A stretch of 64,000 nucleotides of DNA from contig CM035356.1 in assembly GCA_020137815.1 (NCBI GenBank), positions 4,650,289 to 4,714,288 on the forward strand. The letters are read 5' to 3'. The notes below the pieces were generated by a model. That model did no database searches. It was not told the DNA's origin and worked only from the letters and a program-made list of their open reading frames with translations. This DNA is from Hormiphora californensis. Taxonomy: Eukaryota; Ctenophora; Tentaculata; Cydippida; Pleurobrachiidae. Below are positions 56,901 through 64,000 of this stretch, piece by piece. A program made the position numbers and the translations under genes. Position 1 is the stretch's first letter. The number at the start of each line of letters is the position of its first letter.

Positions 56901-56942
56901 TTATGATGGCGATGGCGAATCACATGATCAGTTTACTGGAAG
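41460..56942 (+). CDS. PCIF1: PCIF1 (cap-specific adenosine N6-methyltransferase, CAPAM), C-terminal exons beyond window
   Basis: Firm exons: 41460-41522, 42719-43028, 43254-43349, 45491-45582, 45843-45917, 46887-46982, 47413-47551, 47953-48031, 49634-49826, 50212-50399, 56449-56532 and 56633-56942, most with matching phases. A WW domain spans exons 1-2 ([13 protein letters not shown] joined to [18 protein letters not shown]). The helical part is recognised by [22 protein letters not shown] and [15 protein letters not shown]. The methyltransferase part shows [37 protein letters not shown] and the catalytic NPPF in [13 protein letters not shown]. The enzyme binds the phosphorylated RNA polymerase II tail through WW and makes m6Am next to the mRNA cap. 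The last 150 or so residues of the family (with the FIPEW-type segment) are not found before 64000. Exons at 43.9-45.2 kb are listed separately. Confidence 0.87.
41595..42005. repeat. CTCGCTAATCCCC minisatellite
   Basis: Tandem units of CTCGCTA(A/G)TCCCC(CT), later joined with CGCCCGAAAAGAGAAGACCC units, in PCIF1 intron 1. The array is irregular, with no coding content. Confidence 0.85.
42518..42717. repeat. (CT)n microsatellite abutting the PCIF1 exon 2 acceptor
   Basis: A 200-bp CT run passes directly into CTCTCTCCCAG, the acceptor of the exon carrying the second half of the WW domain. Confidence 0.9.
43254..43349 (+). other. Exon encoding a second, degenerate WW module of PCIF1
   Basis: The exon translates to [20 protein letters not shown] then [11 protein letters not shown]. 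It keeps the WW signature YWFN...(K/T)x..(A/S)xW..P, but the first tryptophan is replaced (Tyr or Leu). Phase agrees with both neighbours. Human PCIF1 has one WW domain, so this is a lineage feature or an extra module. Confidence 0.7.
43421..43724 (-). mobile_element. Helitron-like non-autonomous element, copy 1
   Basis: Read on the minus strand, it starts A^TCTCTATTATAATTTGGAGA and ends in the hairpin GCGCACCCAATGGGTGCGC followed by CTAG^T. These are the expected Helitron signs: a 5' TC, a 3' stem-loop shortly before a CTRR end, insertion between A and T, and no target duplication. It lies in a PCIF1 intron. Related copies are at 51629-51936, 60764-61962 and from 63282. Confidence 0.8.
43827..45255 (+). 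CDS. PAM2-motif exons in the PCIF1 locus (part of PCIF1, or a small separate gene)
   Basis: Three exons, about 43827-44531, about 44786-44910 and about 45089-45255, share phase. The first encodes a Lys/Glu-rich coiled coil and two PAM2 motifs, [14 protein letters not shown] and [14 protein letters not shown], which match the consensus for binding the MLLE domain of poly(A)-binding protein. The later exons are basic and Ser-rich ([20 protein letters not shown]). Followed in phase, the third exon meets TAG exactly at a donor-like TAG^GTACCC. A weak donor (GTCAGA) a few codons earlier would instead join in phase to the PCIF1 exon at 45491. No good acceptor gives the phase required to connect from 43349. 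So the choice between PCIF1 disordered linker and an independent PAM2 protein stays open. Confidence 0.6.
45322..45472. mobile_element. Tigger-like MITE with CAGTCGGACCCCGATTTACC terminus (degenerate copy)
   Basis: GTCGGACCCCGATTTACCGG at the left and several GGTAAATC(G/A)GGGT words inside, ending GGTAACTGTA. It is the same family as 51416-56283, 60042-62239 and 62883-63102. The left TA is lost. Confidence 0.65.
46090..46556. mobile_element. Inverted-terminus element with G/C-run ends
   Basis: GGCCTGCCGCAAAAATCTCA at the left faces TGAGATTCTTGCGGCAGGCC at the right, each next to a G or C homopolymer, and both are flanked by TAAACT, a possible 6-bp target duplication. The interior is AT-rich with repeated GATTTTTGAG words. 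It lies in a PCIF1 intron. A 15-bp ATTCGATAGAATTAA array follows (46566-46655). Confidence 0.65.
46925..47226. repeat. Tandem duplication of a PCIF1 exon end plus donor (3 copies)
   Basis: The segment from GTTACTAGAGCAGCAGCTGA to the donor TCTCAGGTATTTTGT is present three times (ends near 46990, 47105 and 47230), separated by GGGGTTACTAG units. The first copy is the true exon end ([20 protein letters not shown]). The others are pseudo-exon ends inside the intron with their donors preserved. Confidence 0.85.
47575..47795. repeat. (CT)n / CTTT microsatellite
   Basis: A long CT-rich run in a PCIF1 intron. A second run at 47906-47947 forms the polypyrimidine tract of the acceptor CTCTCTCCCAG at 47952. 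Confidence 0.9.
48249..49630. repeat. 12-bp AACCACCCATCT minisatellite, 1.38 kb
   Basis: More than 100 units of AACCACCCATCT with variants fill almost the whole intron and run into the acceptor CTAACCACCTAG at 49633. The minus strand encodes WWL-type artefact frames. It contains no gene. Confidence 0.9.
49867..50290. repeat. Tandem copies of a PCIF1 3' splice site and exon start (4 copies)
   Basis: An about 82-bp unit, GTAACACGATATTCC(C/A)CAG followed by TTACCTCCTGCCGACCTG and ..CAGCCCCTTGC.., is repeated four times. The last copy is the start of the coding exon 50212-50399. All four copies keep the AG and the following exon bases. The first copy is interrupted by the ultrashort element at 49910-49966. 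Confidence 0.85.
49910..49966. mobile_element. Ultrashort 57-bp inverted-repeat element with 9-bp target duplication
   Basis: TTGGTTACGAAGTCACCCCT at the left, GGGGGAATTTCATTACCAA at the right, flanked by AGTTACCTC on both sides (49901-49909 and 49967-49975). The interrupted unit is intact in the neighbouring copies (CCCAGTTACCTCCTG), which act as empty sites. Confidence 0.85.
50375..50900. repeat. Tandem duplication of PCIF1 exon end plus donor (4 copies)
   Basis: The segment GAGAAGGGGA(G/A)(C/T)C(A/T)GCCTCAATGA up to AAGAAGCTGGT(A/T)AGTAGG is repeated four times in units of about 155 bp, with GGGGTTACTAG filler. Copy 1 is the real end of exon 50212-50399; the others are intronic pseudo-copies, where the donor is changed from GTAAGT to GTTAGT. 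Confidence 0.85.
50901..50957. mobile_element. Ultrashort inverted-repeat element, third intronic copy
   Basis: CTAACGAAATAACCCCT faces AGGGGTTATTTCGTAACC, with ACTCCAGA directly before and after (about 50893 and 50958), giving an 8-bp duplication. Same terminal theme (GGTTACGAA) as 29845 and 49910, with a slightly different 5' end. Confidence 0.65.
51629..51936 (-). mobile_element. Helitron-like non-autonomous element, copy 2
   Basis: On the minus strand, A^TCTCTATTATAATTTGGAGA at the start and GCGCACCCAATGGGTGCGCT with AG^T at the end. About 90 percent similar by eye to copy 1, including the CAACGTCAATAACACGGTTG block. It lies inside the Tigger-like element. Confidence 0.8.
52313..55134 (-). 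mobile_element. Non-LTR retrotransposon ORF2: APE endonuclease plus reverse transcriptase, 5'-broken
   Basis: The frame is open from about 55134, just after two in-frame TAG codons, to the stop at 52313. It reads [40 protein letters not shown] and [10 protein letters not shown] (endonuclease), then [39 protein letters not shown] and [10 protein letters not shown] (reverse transcriptase), ending [20 protein letters not shown]. The extreme N-terminus of the endonuclease is broken by the stops. The element is of the CR1/L2-like kind. It is antisense to PCIF1. Confidence 0.87.
55640..56215 (-). mobile_element. SGNH-hydrolase ORF1 of the same non-LTR element
   Basis: The frame shows the SGNH/GDSL blocks in order: [11 protein letters not shown] (nucleophile region, Ser in GTS), [10 protein letters not shown] (block III Asn), and [19 protein letters not shown] (D-x-x-H). 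Esterase-type ORF1 proteins are known in CR1/L2 clades, and this frame lies directly 5' of the endonuclease/RT frame on the same strand. The longer open frame to 56305 only reads through the inverted terminus of the Tigger-like element, so the domain-bearing part is annotated. The stretch 55135-55639 between the ORFs has no clear domain. Confidence 0.75.
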
Positions 56943-57002
56943 GTAAGCATCAATACCCCCCCTCCCTTTTTAGTCACCCACCCCCGCATCAATATTGATT
57001 GT

Positions 57003-57988
57003 TACCCCCTCCCGGCTACCCCCTCCCCCCCCCCCCCCCCCCCGCCGCATATTAGACTGTCATATATAGATAAAACCACTCAAATATTATATCTATAATA
57101 ATTATACACCTACTTTCTACAATATCAAACATATAAATTCTCATTTTCTCAAATTACACACTCATACAAAATCACCCAATCCATGTGCCAAGTCCTATCC
57201 CATGCTTCCCAACCCCTCACACCCCTCTCTCTCCAACCTCTATCCCCACTCCACTGTGTGTGATAACAAAGTGGACACTCCACCTAACCATCATATACAG
57301 TGGAGTGGGGATGGAGGTTGGAGAGGGAGATGAGGTGGGGTCAAGGATCGATGAGATAGAAATTGGGGCATGCCTCAGAATCAAAGGGGTTGAAGCTTTA
57401 TAATAGGAGACACCAGGGTGGTATGCACAAAATATGTACACCACACACATGTATAATTACAAGTGTATGGCGCATATTTTTTGTGCGTACCACGCTAGTG
57501 TCTCATAGTAGTGATCGTCAAGAGGAGATTGGAATTAACATGATTCAATCTAAATTACAGACTAGCACTGATCTGTCCGGGGTTTTCTCTCTAACAATTC
57601 CTGATACAGGGTGTCATAAATTAAATGTAAGGTGGTGTTTAATTTTTGACACCCTGTACATGTGGTGATTTAAAGAGAAAATCCCAGGCTCAACCATTTT
57701 TTGTTCAATCTATAATTTAGATTGGATCTAGTACCCGCTACTGTGGACCCTAGAGTGGGGGTCAGCGGGGTTCTGGAATCATTTTCAACATGAAAAATAT
57801 CGGCTGGTTGTCTATTAGATAAGAGTCATATCTCTCTCTCTCTGTTCTAAAGAAAGTTCTTCTTTCACTGTCTCTGTCTCTATCTATCTCTCTCTCTCTA
57901 TCTCTCTTTCTCTCTCTCTCTCTCTCTATCTCTCTCTATCACTCACTCTCTCTATCTTTCTGTCTCTCTCTAAAACGGTCTAACCCGT
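57003..57988. other. PCIF1-side intronic or intergenic DNA with small inverted repeats
   Basis: Contains a C-run (57029-57043), a fold-back with arms CTCCAACCTC.ATCCCCACTC / GAGTGGGGATGGAGGTTGGAG (about 57229-57331), a second at about 57406-57505 (GACAC..GTGGTA.GCACAAA facing TTTGTGC.TACCAC..GTGTC), a 54-bp TACAGGGTGTCA / TGACACCCTGTA mini-element at 57605-57658 with TA ends, and a CT-rich run at 57830-57972. No coding exon is seen on the plus strand. Confidence 0.55.
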
Positions 57989-59608
57989 TTACTCCTTGCC
58001 CGAATTCTTGACGGTCTCAAGAAACACCTTTCTCCCGGAATCCCCACTTTTCGTCTTATTCCGTGTCCTCCCATTGGCTGCGCAATTGATCTCCGCCGGG
58101 GCTTCAACAGTCACCGCCTGTTCCTCTGTTGTTAGGATACCAAACCTCTTTGCACCCTTTTGCATTCTAAGAGCCCTTGCCAGCGCCTCATCCTTAGCCC
58201 GTTTCTCTGTTACCTGGGTGGGACTGAGCGGGGAACACGCCACCAACTTTAAATGGCTCAGCTCCTCTGCCAACTGGGTTATCTCTACAGCAGGAAGTGG
58301 AACTGTGGTGGTTGGGTGGCTAGGTGGGGAGGGTTCGTCTGAGATATCTTCCTCACTCCGAGATAGGGCACACGTGTTGGGTGTTGTCCTCCAGTCGGGC
58401 TCCACGGGGCTTTTCGAAAACACTGGATCCTCGCATATGGGAGAGGGCCTAGGAGGGGTGTTGAATAAGTATCAATGGGCCGGTGGATTAATTAAAGGTA
58501 GTATTAGTTAATTAATTGATTAATTAATCACATTTTTAACGTACCCATTGTGTTGGCACTGAGAACTAGCGGCACTTTCAGTTGTTATTTCTCCAAAAAC
58601 CACCTCTATAATTTCCAGGGCTTGCTTTAGGAGCTCTCTCATCTTGAGAAGCTGACCGGTTGAGATCTGGGGGAGGAGGGGTGATAATGAGATCTGAGGG
58701 GTGATAATGAGATCTGAGGGGTGATAATGAGATCTGAGGGGTGATAATGAGATCTGAGGGGTGGATAGTGAGATCTGAGGGGTGGATAGTGAGATCTGAG
58801 GGGTGATAATGAGATCTGAGGGGTTAATAATGAGATCTGAGGGGTGATAATGAGATCTGAGGGGTGGATAGTGAGATCTGAGGGGTGGATAGTGAGATCT
58901 GAGGGGTGGATAGTGAGATCTGAGGGGTGGATAGTGAGATCTGAGGGGTGGATAGTGAGATCTGAGGGGTGGATAGTGAGATCTGAGGGGTGGATAGTGA
59001 GATCTGAGGGGTGGATAGTGAGATCTGAGGGGTGGATAGTGAGATCTGAGGGGTGGATAGTGAGATCTGAGGGGTGGATAGTGAGATCTGAGGGGTGGAT
59101 AGTGAGATCTGAGGGGGGGAGGGGTTTGTTCGGGTTTAAAATCAAAATTTTTATTTTAACTTTGGCGTGTGCTGGCCCTTATATTGAATGAGAACTATCT
59201 ATAGTTACCAAGTTACCCCCCCCCCCCAAGTTATATACATTAAATGAGAACTATCTGAGACTGGGGAAGATGGGCGTGTCATTTTAAAAACGTAATAGTA
59301 GGACTTGACATTAAAGAGACGGCTAGTTAGACATTTAGGTTATAGAGCTAGATCTGACATTTAGTTTATAGGGGTAACTCTCACAATGTGAGTCTCATAA
59401 CTCTGTGAAACTAAATGAGGGATTAAACTTGGTGACTATCTGGTTACAGTTCTGGTTGCCATGCAGTAACCATGGTTACAGTTCTGGTAATGGTTACCAT
59501 GGTTACAGTTCTGGGTGTGTAGATCACTTCCAACTGCGTGAACCCTGAATGTATTACCTCTGCCGTAACATTTGCTGTCATGGTAGTTCTTTGGTCAACT
59601 TCCATCAT
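57989..59608 (-). CDS. Antisense three-exon gene of unknown function, 210 aa
   Basis: Exons 59558-59608 (MMEVDQRTTMTANVTAE), 58545-58666 and 57989-58448 join in phase to 211 codons including stop, with donors GTAATA and GTACGT and acceptors CCCCCAG and CTCCTAG. Exon 2 encodes a helix (GQLLKMRELLKQALEIIEVV). Exon 3 is disordered (Ser/Pro/Thr-rich), then has a basic helix KRAKDEALARALRMQKGAK followed by RFGI, and a Lys-rich tail. No family is recognised; the ALARALRMQKGAKRFG helix is the best handle for a search. If PCIF1 continues beyond the window, this gene lies within a PCIF1 intron on the opposite strand. Intron 1 contains a splice-acceptor minisatellite. Confidence 0.65.
58667..59115. repeat. 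21-bp minisatellite carrying splice acceptors of the antisense gene
   Basis: About 21 units; on the minus strand each reads CTATCCACCCCTCAGATCTCA or a variant. The real exon 2 acceptor of the antisense gene is CTCCCCCAG followed by ATCTCAACC, so every unit carries a pyrimidine-rich CAG plus the first six bases of the exon. Frames through it are artefacts. Confidence 0.85.
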
Positions 59609-59776
59609 AGTACCAATTATATAGAGCACACAATTCACAACACAGAAGAAATGAGGAGTGGTAGAATCAGAATGTCGTCTAGTTTTATACCACAGCCCTC
59701 AGTTCCACATGAGCCACTCATGATTTGTTTTGTTCACTGTCATTCACAAGATATATGTGTGTGGGAGAGAGATAGA

Positions 59777-59780
<4 letters not shown>

Positions 59781-59868
<88 letters not shown>
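59781..59868. repeat. (GA)n microsatellite
   Basis: An 88-bp GA run, 170 bp upstream of the antisense gene's start codon, with no other feature in 59609-60041. Confidence 0.9.
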
Positions 59869-59869
<1 letters not shown>

Positions 59870-60763
59870 CATTATTATCATGCATGTGTCATAAGATCTA
59901 ACTATAACCACTGTTATTTTCATTTACCGTTTTGGGTATGGGTATAGAATACCTCTTACTAGTACTACAACTAATAACCAGACACCGCCTTTTATTTCGA
60001 GATGAATTTAATTTGAATTCACTAGATAAATAAAATAGCTATATAGTCGGACCCCGATTTACCGGGATCCTCGGGGGAAGCCATTTTGCCCGGTAAATCG
60101 GGGTGCCCGGTATATCGGGGTAGAGCATATTTGACCCATAAATCCTACCCATAAATCCTACTTTTGTCCAAAATTCTATACCAAGACACCTCTAACTGTA
60201 TAGTATACATTTATTGATGACAATATGATCATTGCTTCTGTCATTAGAAATAGAAAATTTAAAAAATTCAAAAAAAATTGTAAAAACTTTTTCTAAGGTA
60301 AACCACCCCAACCGAGTCCGAATCGTGTTTCGAATCGGTGCATCTTATCGCATGTCCTGCCGCTAATTAGACGGTTCGAAACGAAACGATACGTGATACC
60401 ATGCCGAATCTGGGCACCCTAAGCGGGGTGAGGAAGTATCAAAGTTTCAAAATAACTTTTTCTCTGAAAATTTACGGGGAGCATCGATCAAAGCATTGAC
60501 AATGATTCTGTAAAATTTTGCAAAAAAAAGTTATGAAATTTTTCTAAGGTATACCAGCCACGTTCGAATCGTGTTTCGAATCGGTGCATCTTATCACGTG
60601 TCCTGCCGCTAATTAGACGGTTCGAAACGAACCGATACGTGATACCATGCCGAATCTGGGCACCCTAAGCGGGGTGAGGAAGTATCAAAATTTCAAAATA
60701 ACTTTTTCTCTGAAAATTTACGGGGAGCATCGATCAAAGCATTGACAATGATTCTGTAAAATA

Positions 60764-61962
60764 ATTTGGAGATGAACGTCGAAGTGATGGCCGTTCGTTC
60801 AGCGGTATCTAAGCGACAGGCTGCTCCTTCATAAAATACTTCATGTGCCCAAAGCTGTAAAGCTGTTGCTCACACTTTTGGAGTGGAAGTTTGTTGATAT
60901 TTTCGAATGAATTTTAACATGCCAGTCTCCATAGTTACCATTCAGTTGCCATGACAACCGTGTTGACGTTGAAAGGGCGAAAAGAACCACCCGGCGAAGC
61001 CGGGTGGGTTAAAGTGAGAGAGAACAGCCCCGATTTTGATGAAACTTGGTCAGAATAGTGTTTGGTATCTAATTAGAAGTGAAAAAAATTTTTAGTGCTC
61101 AAATCCTAAAATTAGGATTTTTAGGATTTTTAGGTTTTTCGGCTTTTATGGGTTTCAGGAACGTCCTAGAACAAAATGAATAGAACCATCTTTCTCGGCG
61201 TGAAATTCTGCATCGATTATAGTGGTTGTAAACCTTTCTATGACGTAAGGTTCAGAAGTTATCGCGAAAAACCCCAAACGGGTACATGTGTTAGGGGCGG
61301 GTTCATGTTTTAGGCTAACGGGCGAACCTCTTGTCAGAACACCATCTTATAGGGTGTCAATCGACGCGTATTGATAAGGAGATCATTTTAGTGAAAACCA
61401 TTTTGATCTGGTTTAACGAATGTCTGTGTAACGAATGAAACCTAAAAAACCTTTTAGCCAAACGGGTATGCTTCATTCAGTAAGGTTTTTTAGGTTTCAT
61501 TCGTTACACAGACATCGCAGATCAAAATGGTTTTCACTAAAATGATCTCCTTATCAATACGCGTCGATTGACACCCTATAAGATGGTGTTCTGACAAGAG
61601 GTTCGCCCGTTAGCCTAAAACATGAACCCGCCCCTTACACATGTACCCGTTTGGGGTTTTTCGCGATCACTTCTGAACCTTACGTCATAGAAAGGTTTAC
61701 AACCACTATAATCGATGCAGAATTTCACGCCGAGAAAGATGGTTCTATTCATTTTGTTCTAGGACGTTCCTGAAACCCATAAAAGCCGAAAAACCTAAAA
61801 ATCCTAAAAATCCTAATTTTAGGATTTGAGCACTAAAAATTTTTTTCACTTCTAATTAGACACCAAACACTATTCTGACCAAGTTTCATCAAAATCGGGG
61901 CTGTTCTCTCTCACTTTAACAAAAGGCCTTACTTGAGGCGCACCCAATGGGTGCGCTAGTTC
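60764..61962 (+). mobile_element. Helitron-like element, copy 3, interrupted by a fold-back
   Basis: The 3' end is the hairpin GCGCACCCAATGGGTGCGC then CTAG^T at 61945-61962, as in copies 1 and 2. The left end is altered: TTCTGTAAAA precedes TAATTTGGAGATG, and the same TTCTGTAAAA follows the 3' end, so either a 10-bp duplication exists or the first bases were converted to flank sequence. The interior has the CGTGTTGACGTTGAAAGGGC block and the CCCGGCGAAGCCGGG hairpin. Confidence 0.75.
61011..61917. mobile_element. 907-bp fold-back element with about 440-bp near-perfect arms
   Basis: The left arm 61011-61453 and right arm 61482-61917 are reverse complements apart from a small mismatch near the loop; the loop is 28 nt. 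It is inserted in the Helitron copy at a TTAA-like site: GGGTGGG-TTAA at the left and TTAA-CAAAAGG at the right, while the other Helitron copies read GGGTGGGTTATC or GGGTGGGTTGTC without insert. There is no coding capacity. Confidence 0.85.
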
Positions 61963-62753
61963 TGTAAAATTTTGCAAAAAAAGTTATGAAATTTTTCTAA
62001 GGTACCTATACCAGCCACGTTCGAATCGTGTTTCGAATCGGTACATCTTATCACGTGTCCTGACGCTAATTAGAAGGTTTGAAACGAACCGATACGTGAT
62101 CCCCATTAGACCTAGCGAATTGCAAATGCAAATTGCAAGTTTACCAACCGGCAAAACTTCGAAAATTTTCCAAAAAAAAAACGGGGGAAAGAAATCCTCC
62201 CGGTAAATCGGGGTTCCGGTAAATCGGGGTCCGACTGTATAATTAATTAACCCTTTTAGATTAAGATGAATTTAAGAGTTGTAATGTCTCTTAACATTTA
62301 ACATTTAAACCACCCCTCTCTGTCGTAAATCATTCTATAGTATTTATTTATCTCAATTTTTCTCGAAGGGTTAGCTAATAGCTATTTATCAAGCAAATTT
62401 AAATTCAATTCTTCTCATCGCCAATATTGAAATATTATTTTAAAATGCAAATATGCAAATATGCATTTAATTTCAATAAAGCTGTATTCTTAGAAGCGCT
62501 CTGGTCGCAAATATTCTCAGAAATTCTGGCCCTACCCCTAAGTTTTATCATCTTCAAACTAGCCCTCGGATGATTATTCTAAATACGATCTGAGCAAGAA
62601 TTAAGTAGTACATAGTAGTACATAGGGATAAATCGAAAAACACTGGGTTTGATCGAGAATTAAACCATATGAACCTTCAGAGAGCCATGTTCGAAGATAT
62701 TATACACCACTTGTACTTGGCACTAACTAAGCTACCAATCCATTATTTAATTC

Positions 62754-63140
62754 TCGCTCAGATCTCATTCAGAATAATCAATCAATCTCCTCGTTAGCCG
62801 AGATCAGCCCGTGTATGTGTGAGATTCCCGATTCATCTATTGTACAGAGGACGTGTGAGTGTGTATCAGCACCAGAAGGAGATACAGTCGGACCCCGATT
62901 TAGTGTTGGTTACGAAGTCACCCCTATTATTGCATATAGTGAGCTAGCGCAGAGGGGAATTTCATTACCAAGATTTAGTGACACCCTCGGGGGAAAGGGT
63001 GTTGTCCACTAAATCGGGGTCAAATAATGTTAATTTCCAGATATCGGGGGAAAATAATCCTGTCACTAAATCGGGGTGCCACTAAATCGGGGTTCTACTG
63101 TATTAAAATTACTCCCTTTATCCCTCTATGTATGATATTT
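62754..63140. repeat. Diverged copy of 39165-39330, split by a MITE
   Basis: The words CAGCCCGTGTATGTGTGAGATTC, TTGTACAGAGG.CGTGTG and ACCAGAAGGAGATA match the UTP25 intron 7 segment at 39215-39299 in order. Here the match is interrupted after AGATA by the MITE 62883-63102 and resumes with AAAATTACT(C/T)CCTTTATC. Confidence 0.7.
62883..63102. mobile_element. Tigger-like MITE, 220 bp, with nested ultrashort element
   Basis: TACAGTCGGACCCCGATTTA at the left and AAATCGGGGTTCTACTGTA at the right, with TA duplicated. The homologous segment at 39291-39310 (AAGGAGATATCAAAATTAC) is the empty site. Inside, at 62906-62971, is a 66-bp TTGGTTACGAAGT..TTTCATTACCAA element with the 9-bp duplication GATTTAGTG (62897-62905 and 62972-62980). 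Confidence 0.85.
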
Positions 63141-63281
63141 TATGCATTATGCCCTTATTTTCACTCAACCGGAATCTGTCAAAAACTCATTAAATTTTAA
63201 TGTATTTTCTATTAGATATTCCTCTCAACCAATGCACGTGGAGACCACCCACTTGGTAACCACATGACCCCCCCATGACCA

Positions 63282-64000
63282 TGTTGATATTTTCGAATGA
63301 ATTTTAACATGCCAGTCTCCATAGTTACCATTCAGTTGCCATGACAACCGTGTTGACGTTGAAAGGGCGAAAAGAACCACCCGGCGAAGCCGGGTGGGTT
63401 AAAGTGAGAGAGAACAGCCCCGATTTTGATGAAACTTGGTCAGAATAGTGTTTGGTATCTAATTAGAAGTGAAAAAAATTTTTAGTGCTCAAATCCTAAA
63501 ATTAGGATTTTTAGGATTTTTAGGTTTTTCGGCTTTTATGGGTTTCAGGAACGTCCTAGAACAAAATGAATAGAACCATCTTTCTCGGCGTGAAATTCTG
63601 CATCGATTATAGTGGTTGTAAACCTTTCTATGACGTAAGGTTCAGAAGTTATCGCGAAAAACCCCAAACGGGTACATGTGTTAGGGGCGGGTTCATGTTT
63701 TAGGCTAACGGGCGAACCTCTTGTCAGAACACCATCTTATAGGGTGTCAATCGACGCGTATTGATAAGGAGATCATTTTAGTGAAAACCATTTTGATCTG
63801 GTTTAACGAATGTCTGTGTAACGAATGAAACCTAAAAAACCTTTTAGCCAAACGGGTATGCTTCATTCAGTAAGGTTTTTTAGGTTTCATTCGTTACACA
63901 GACATCGCAGATCAAAATGGTTTTCACTAAAATGATCTCCTTATCAATACGCGTCGATTGACACCCTATAAGATGGTGTTCTGACAAGAGGTTCGCCCGT
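63282..64000. mobile_element. Second Helitron/fold-back copy, cut by window edge
   Basis: From 63282 to the window end the sequence repeats 60892-61610 at a constant offset of 2390 bp with no difference noticed by eye. It includes the Helitron interior, the insertion junction GGGTGGGTT^AAAGTGAG at 63400, the whole left arm, loop and part of the right arm of the fold-back. Confidence 0.85.

Larger units (their letters stand above)
60042..62239. mobile_element. Tigger-like element, 2.2 kb, carrying nested repeats
   Basis: TCGGACCCCGATTTACCGGG at the left and CGGTAAATCGGGGTCCGACT at the right, with TA at both ends (60042 and 62238). Inside are two tandem copies of a 240-bp module (60291-60760, the GAATCGTGTTTCGAATCGG family), a Helitron-like element (60764-61962) that itself holds a fold-back (61011-61917), and the remainder of the 240-bp module (61965-62100). 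No transposase is seen. Confidence 0.7.

Noticed and set aside
58639-59191. Frames with DLTIHPS and IVRSEGW repeats on both strands
   Set aside because: Translations of the 21-bp minisatellite in the antisense gene's intron.

Overview
This is eukaryotic, animal (metazoan) genomic DNA. Genes are split by introns with GT-AG boundaries, intergenic and intronic space is full of microsatellites and transposon debris, and recognisable genes (N6AMT1/HEMK2, UTP25, MAD2L1BP/p31comet, PCIF1, a LOTUS-Tudor germ-granule protein) are conserved animal or eukaryotic genes. REL-type and APE-type non-LTR elements, Helitrons, pogo/Tigger-like MITEs and a tandem family of arylalkylamine-type acetyltransferases suggest a marine invertebrate. 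The phylum cannot be fixed from the sequence. An unusual trait is that at least nine genes have a good 3' splice site only 2-35 nt before the start codon, which would fit a lineage with spliced-leader trans-splicing.

Layout. 1-2600: three tandem GNAT acetyltransferase genes on the minus strand, the first cut by the window edge. 2600-11650: a repeat block in which tandem copies of one ancestral unit have been invaded by a non-LTR retrotransposon, a 5'-truncated REL-endonuclease retrotransposon with a 12-bp target duplication, a pogo-like element and three mariner-like MITEs. The insertion order can be read from empty-site copies inside the window. 11738-13642: an intronless double-F-box LRR protein. 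13980-25432: a 14-exon LOTUS/Tudor gene whose second intron carries an intact antisense non-LTR retrotransposon. 26266-26680: a small membrane protein gene. 26795-28356: MAD2L1BP. 28927-30169: N6AMT1, whose last 11 bases overlap the start of UTP25 (30159-40578). UTP25 introns hold a solo retrotransposon ORF1, an antisense two-exon gene (35892-36515) and a mariner-like element. 41460 to beyond 56942: PCIF1, with two WW-type modules and PAM2-motif exons in its locus and a 6-kb intron filled by a Tigger-like element that contains a Helitron and a non-LTR element. 57989-59608: an antisense three-exon gene of unknown function. 60042-64000: repeats, including a 907-bp near-perfect fold-back repeated almost identically at the right edge.

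Functionally the plus-strand genes concern RNA and translation (N6AMT1 methylates release factor, UTP25 builds the small ribosomal subunit, PCIF1 methylates the mRNA cap-adjacent adenosine), the spindle checkpoint (MAD2L1BP), protein turnover (F-box) and germ granules (LOTUS/Tudor). No single pathway unites them. Two themes stand out: close same-strand spacing with splice acceptors right at the start codons, and tandem repeat arrays that grow out of exon-intron junctions and in several cases copy the splice site and the edge of the exon.
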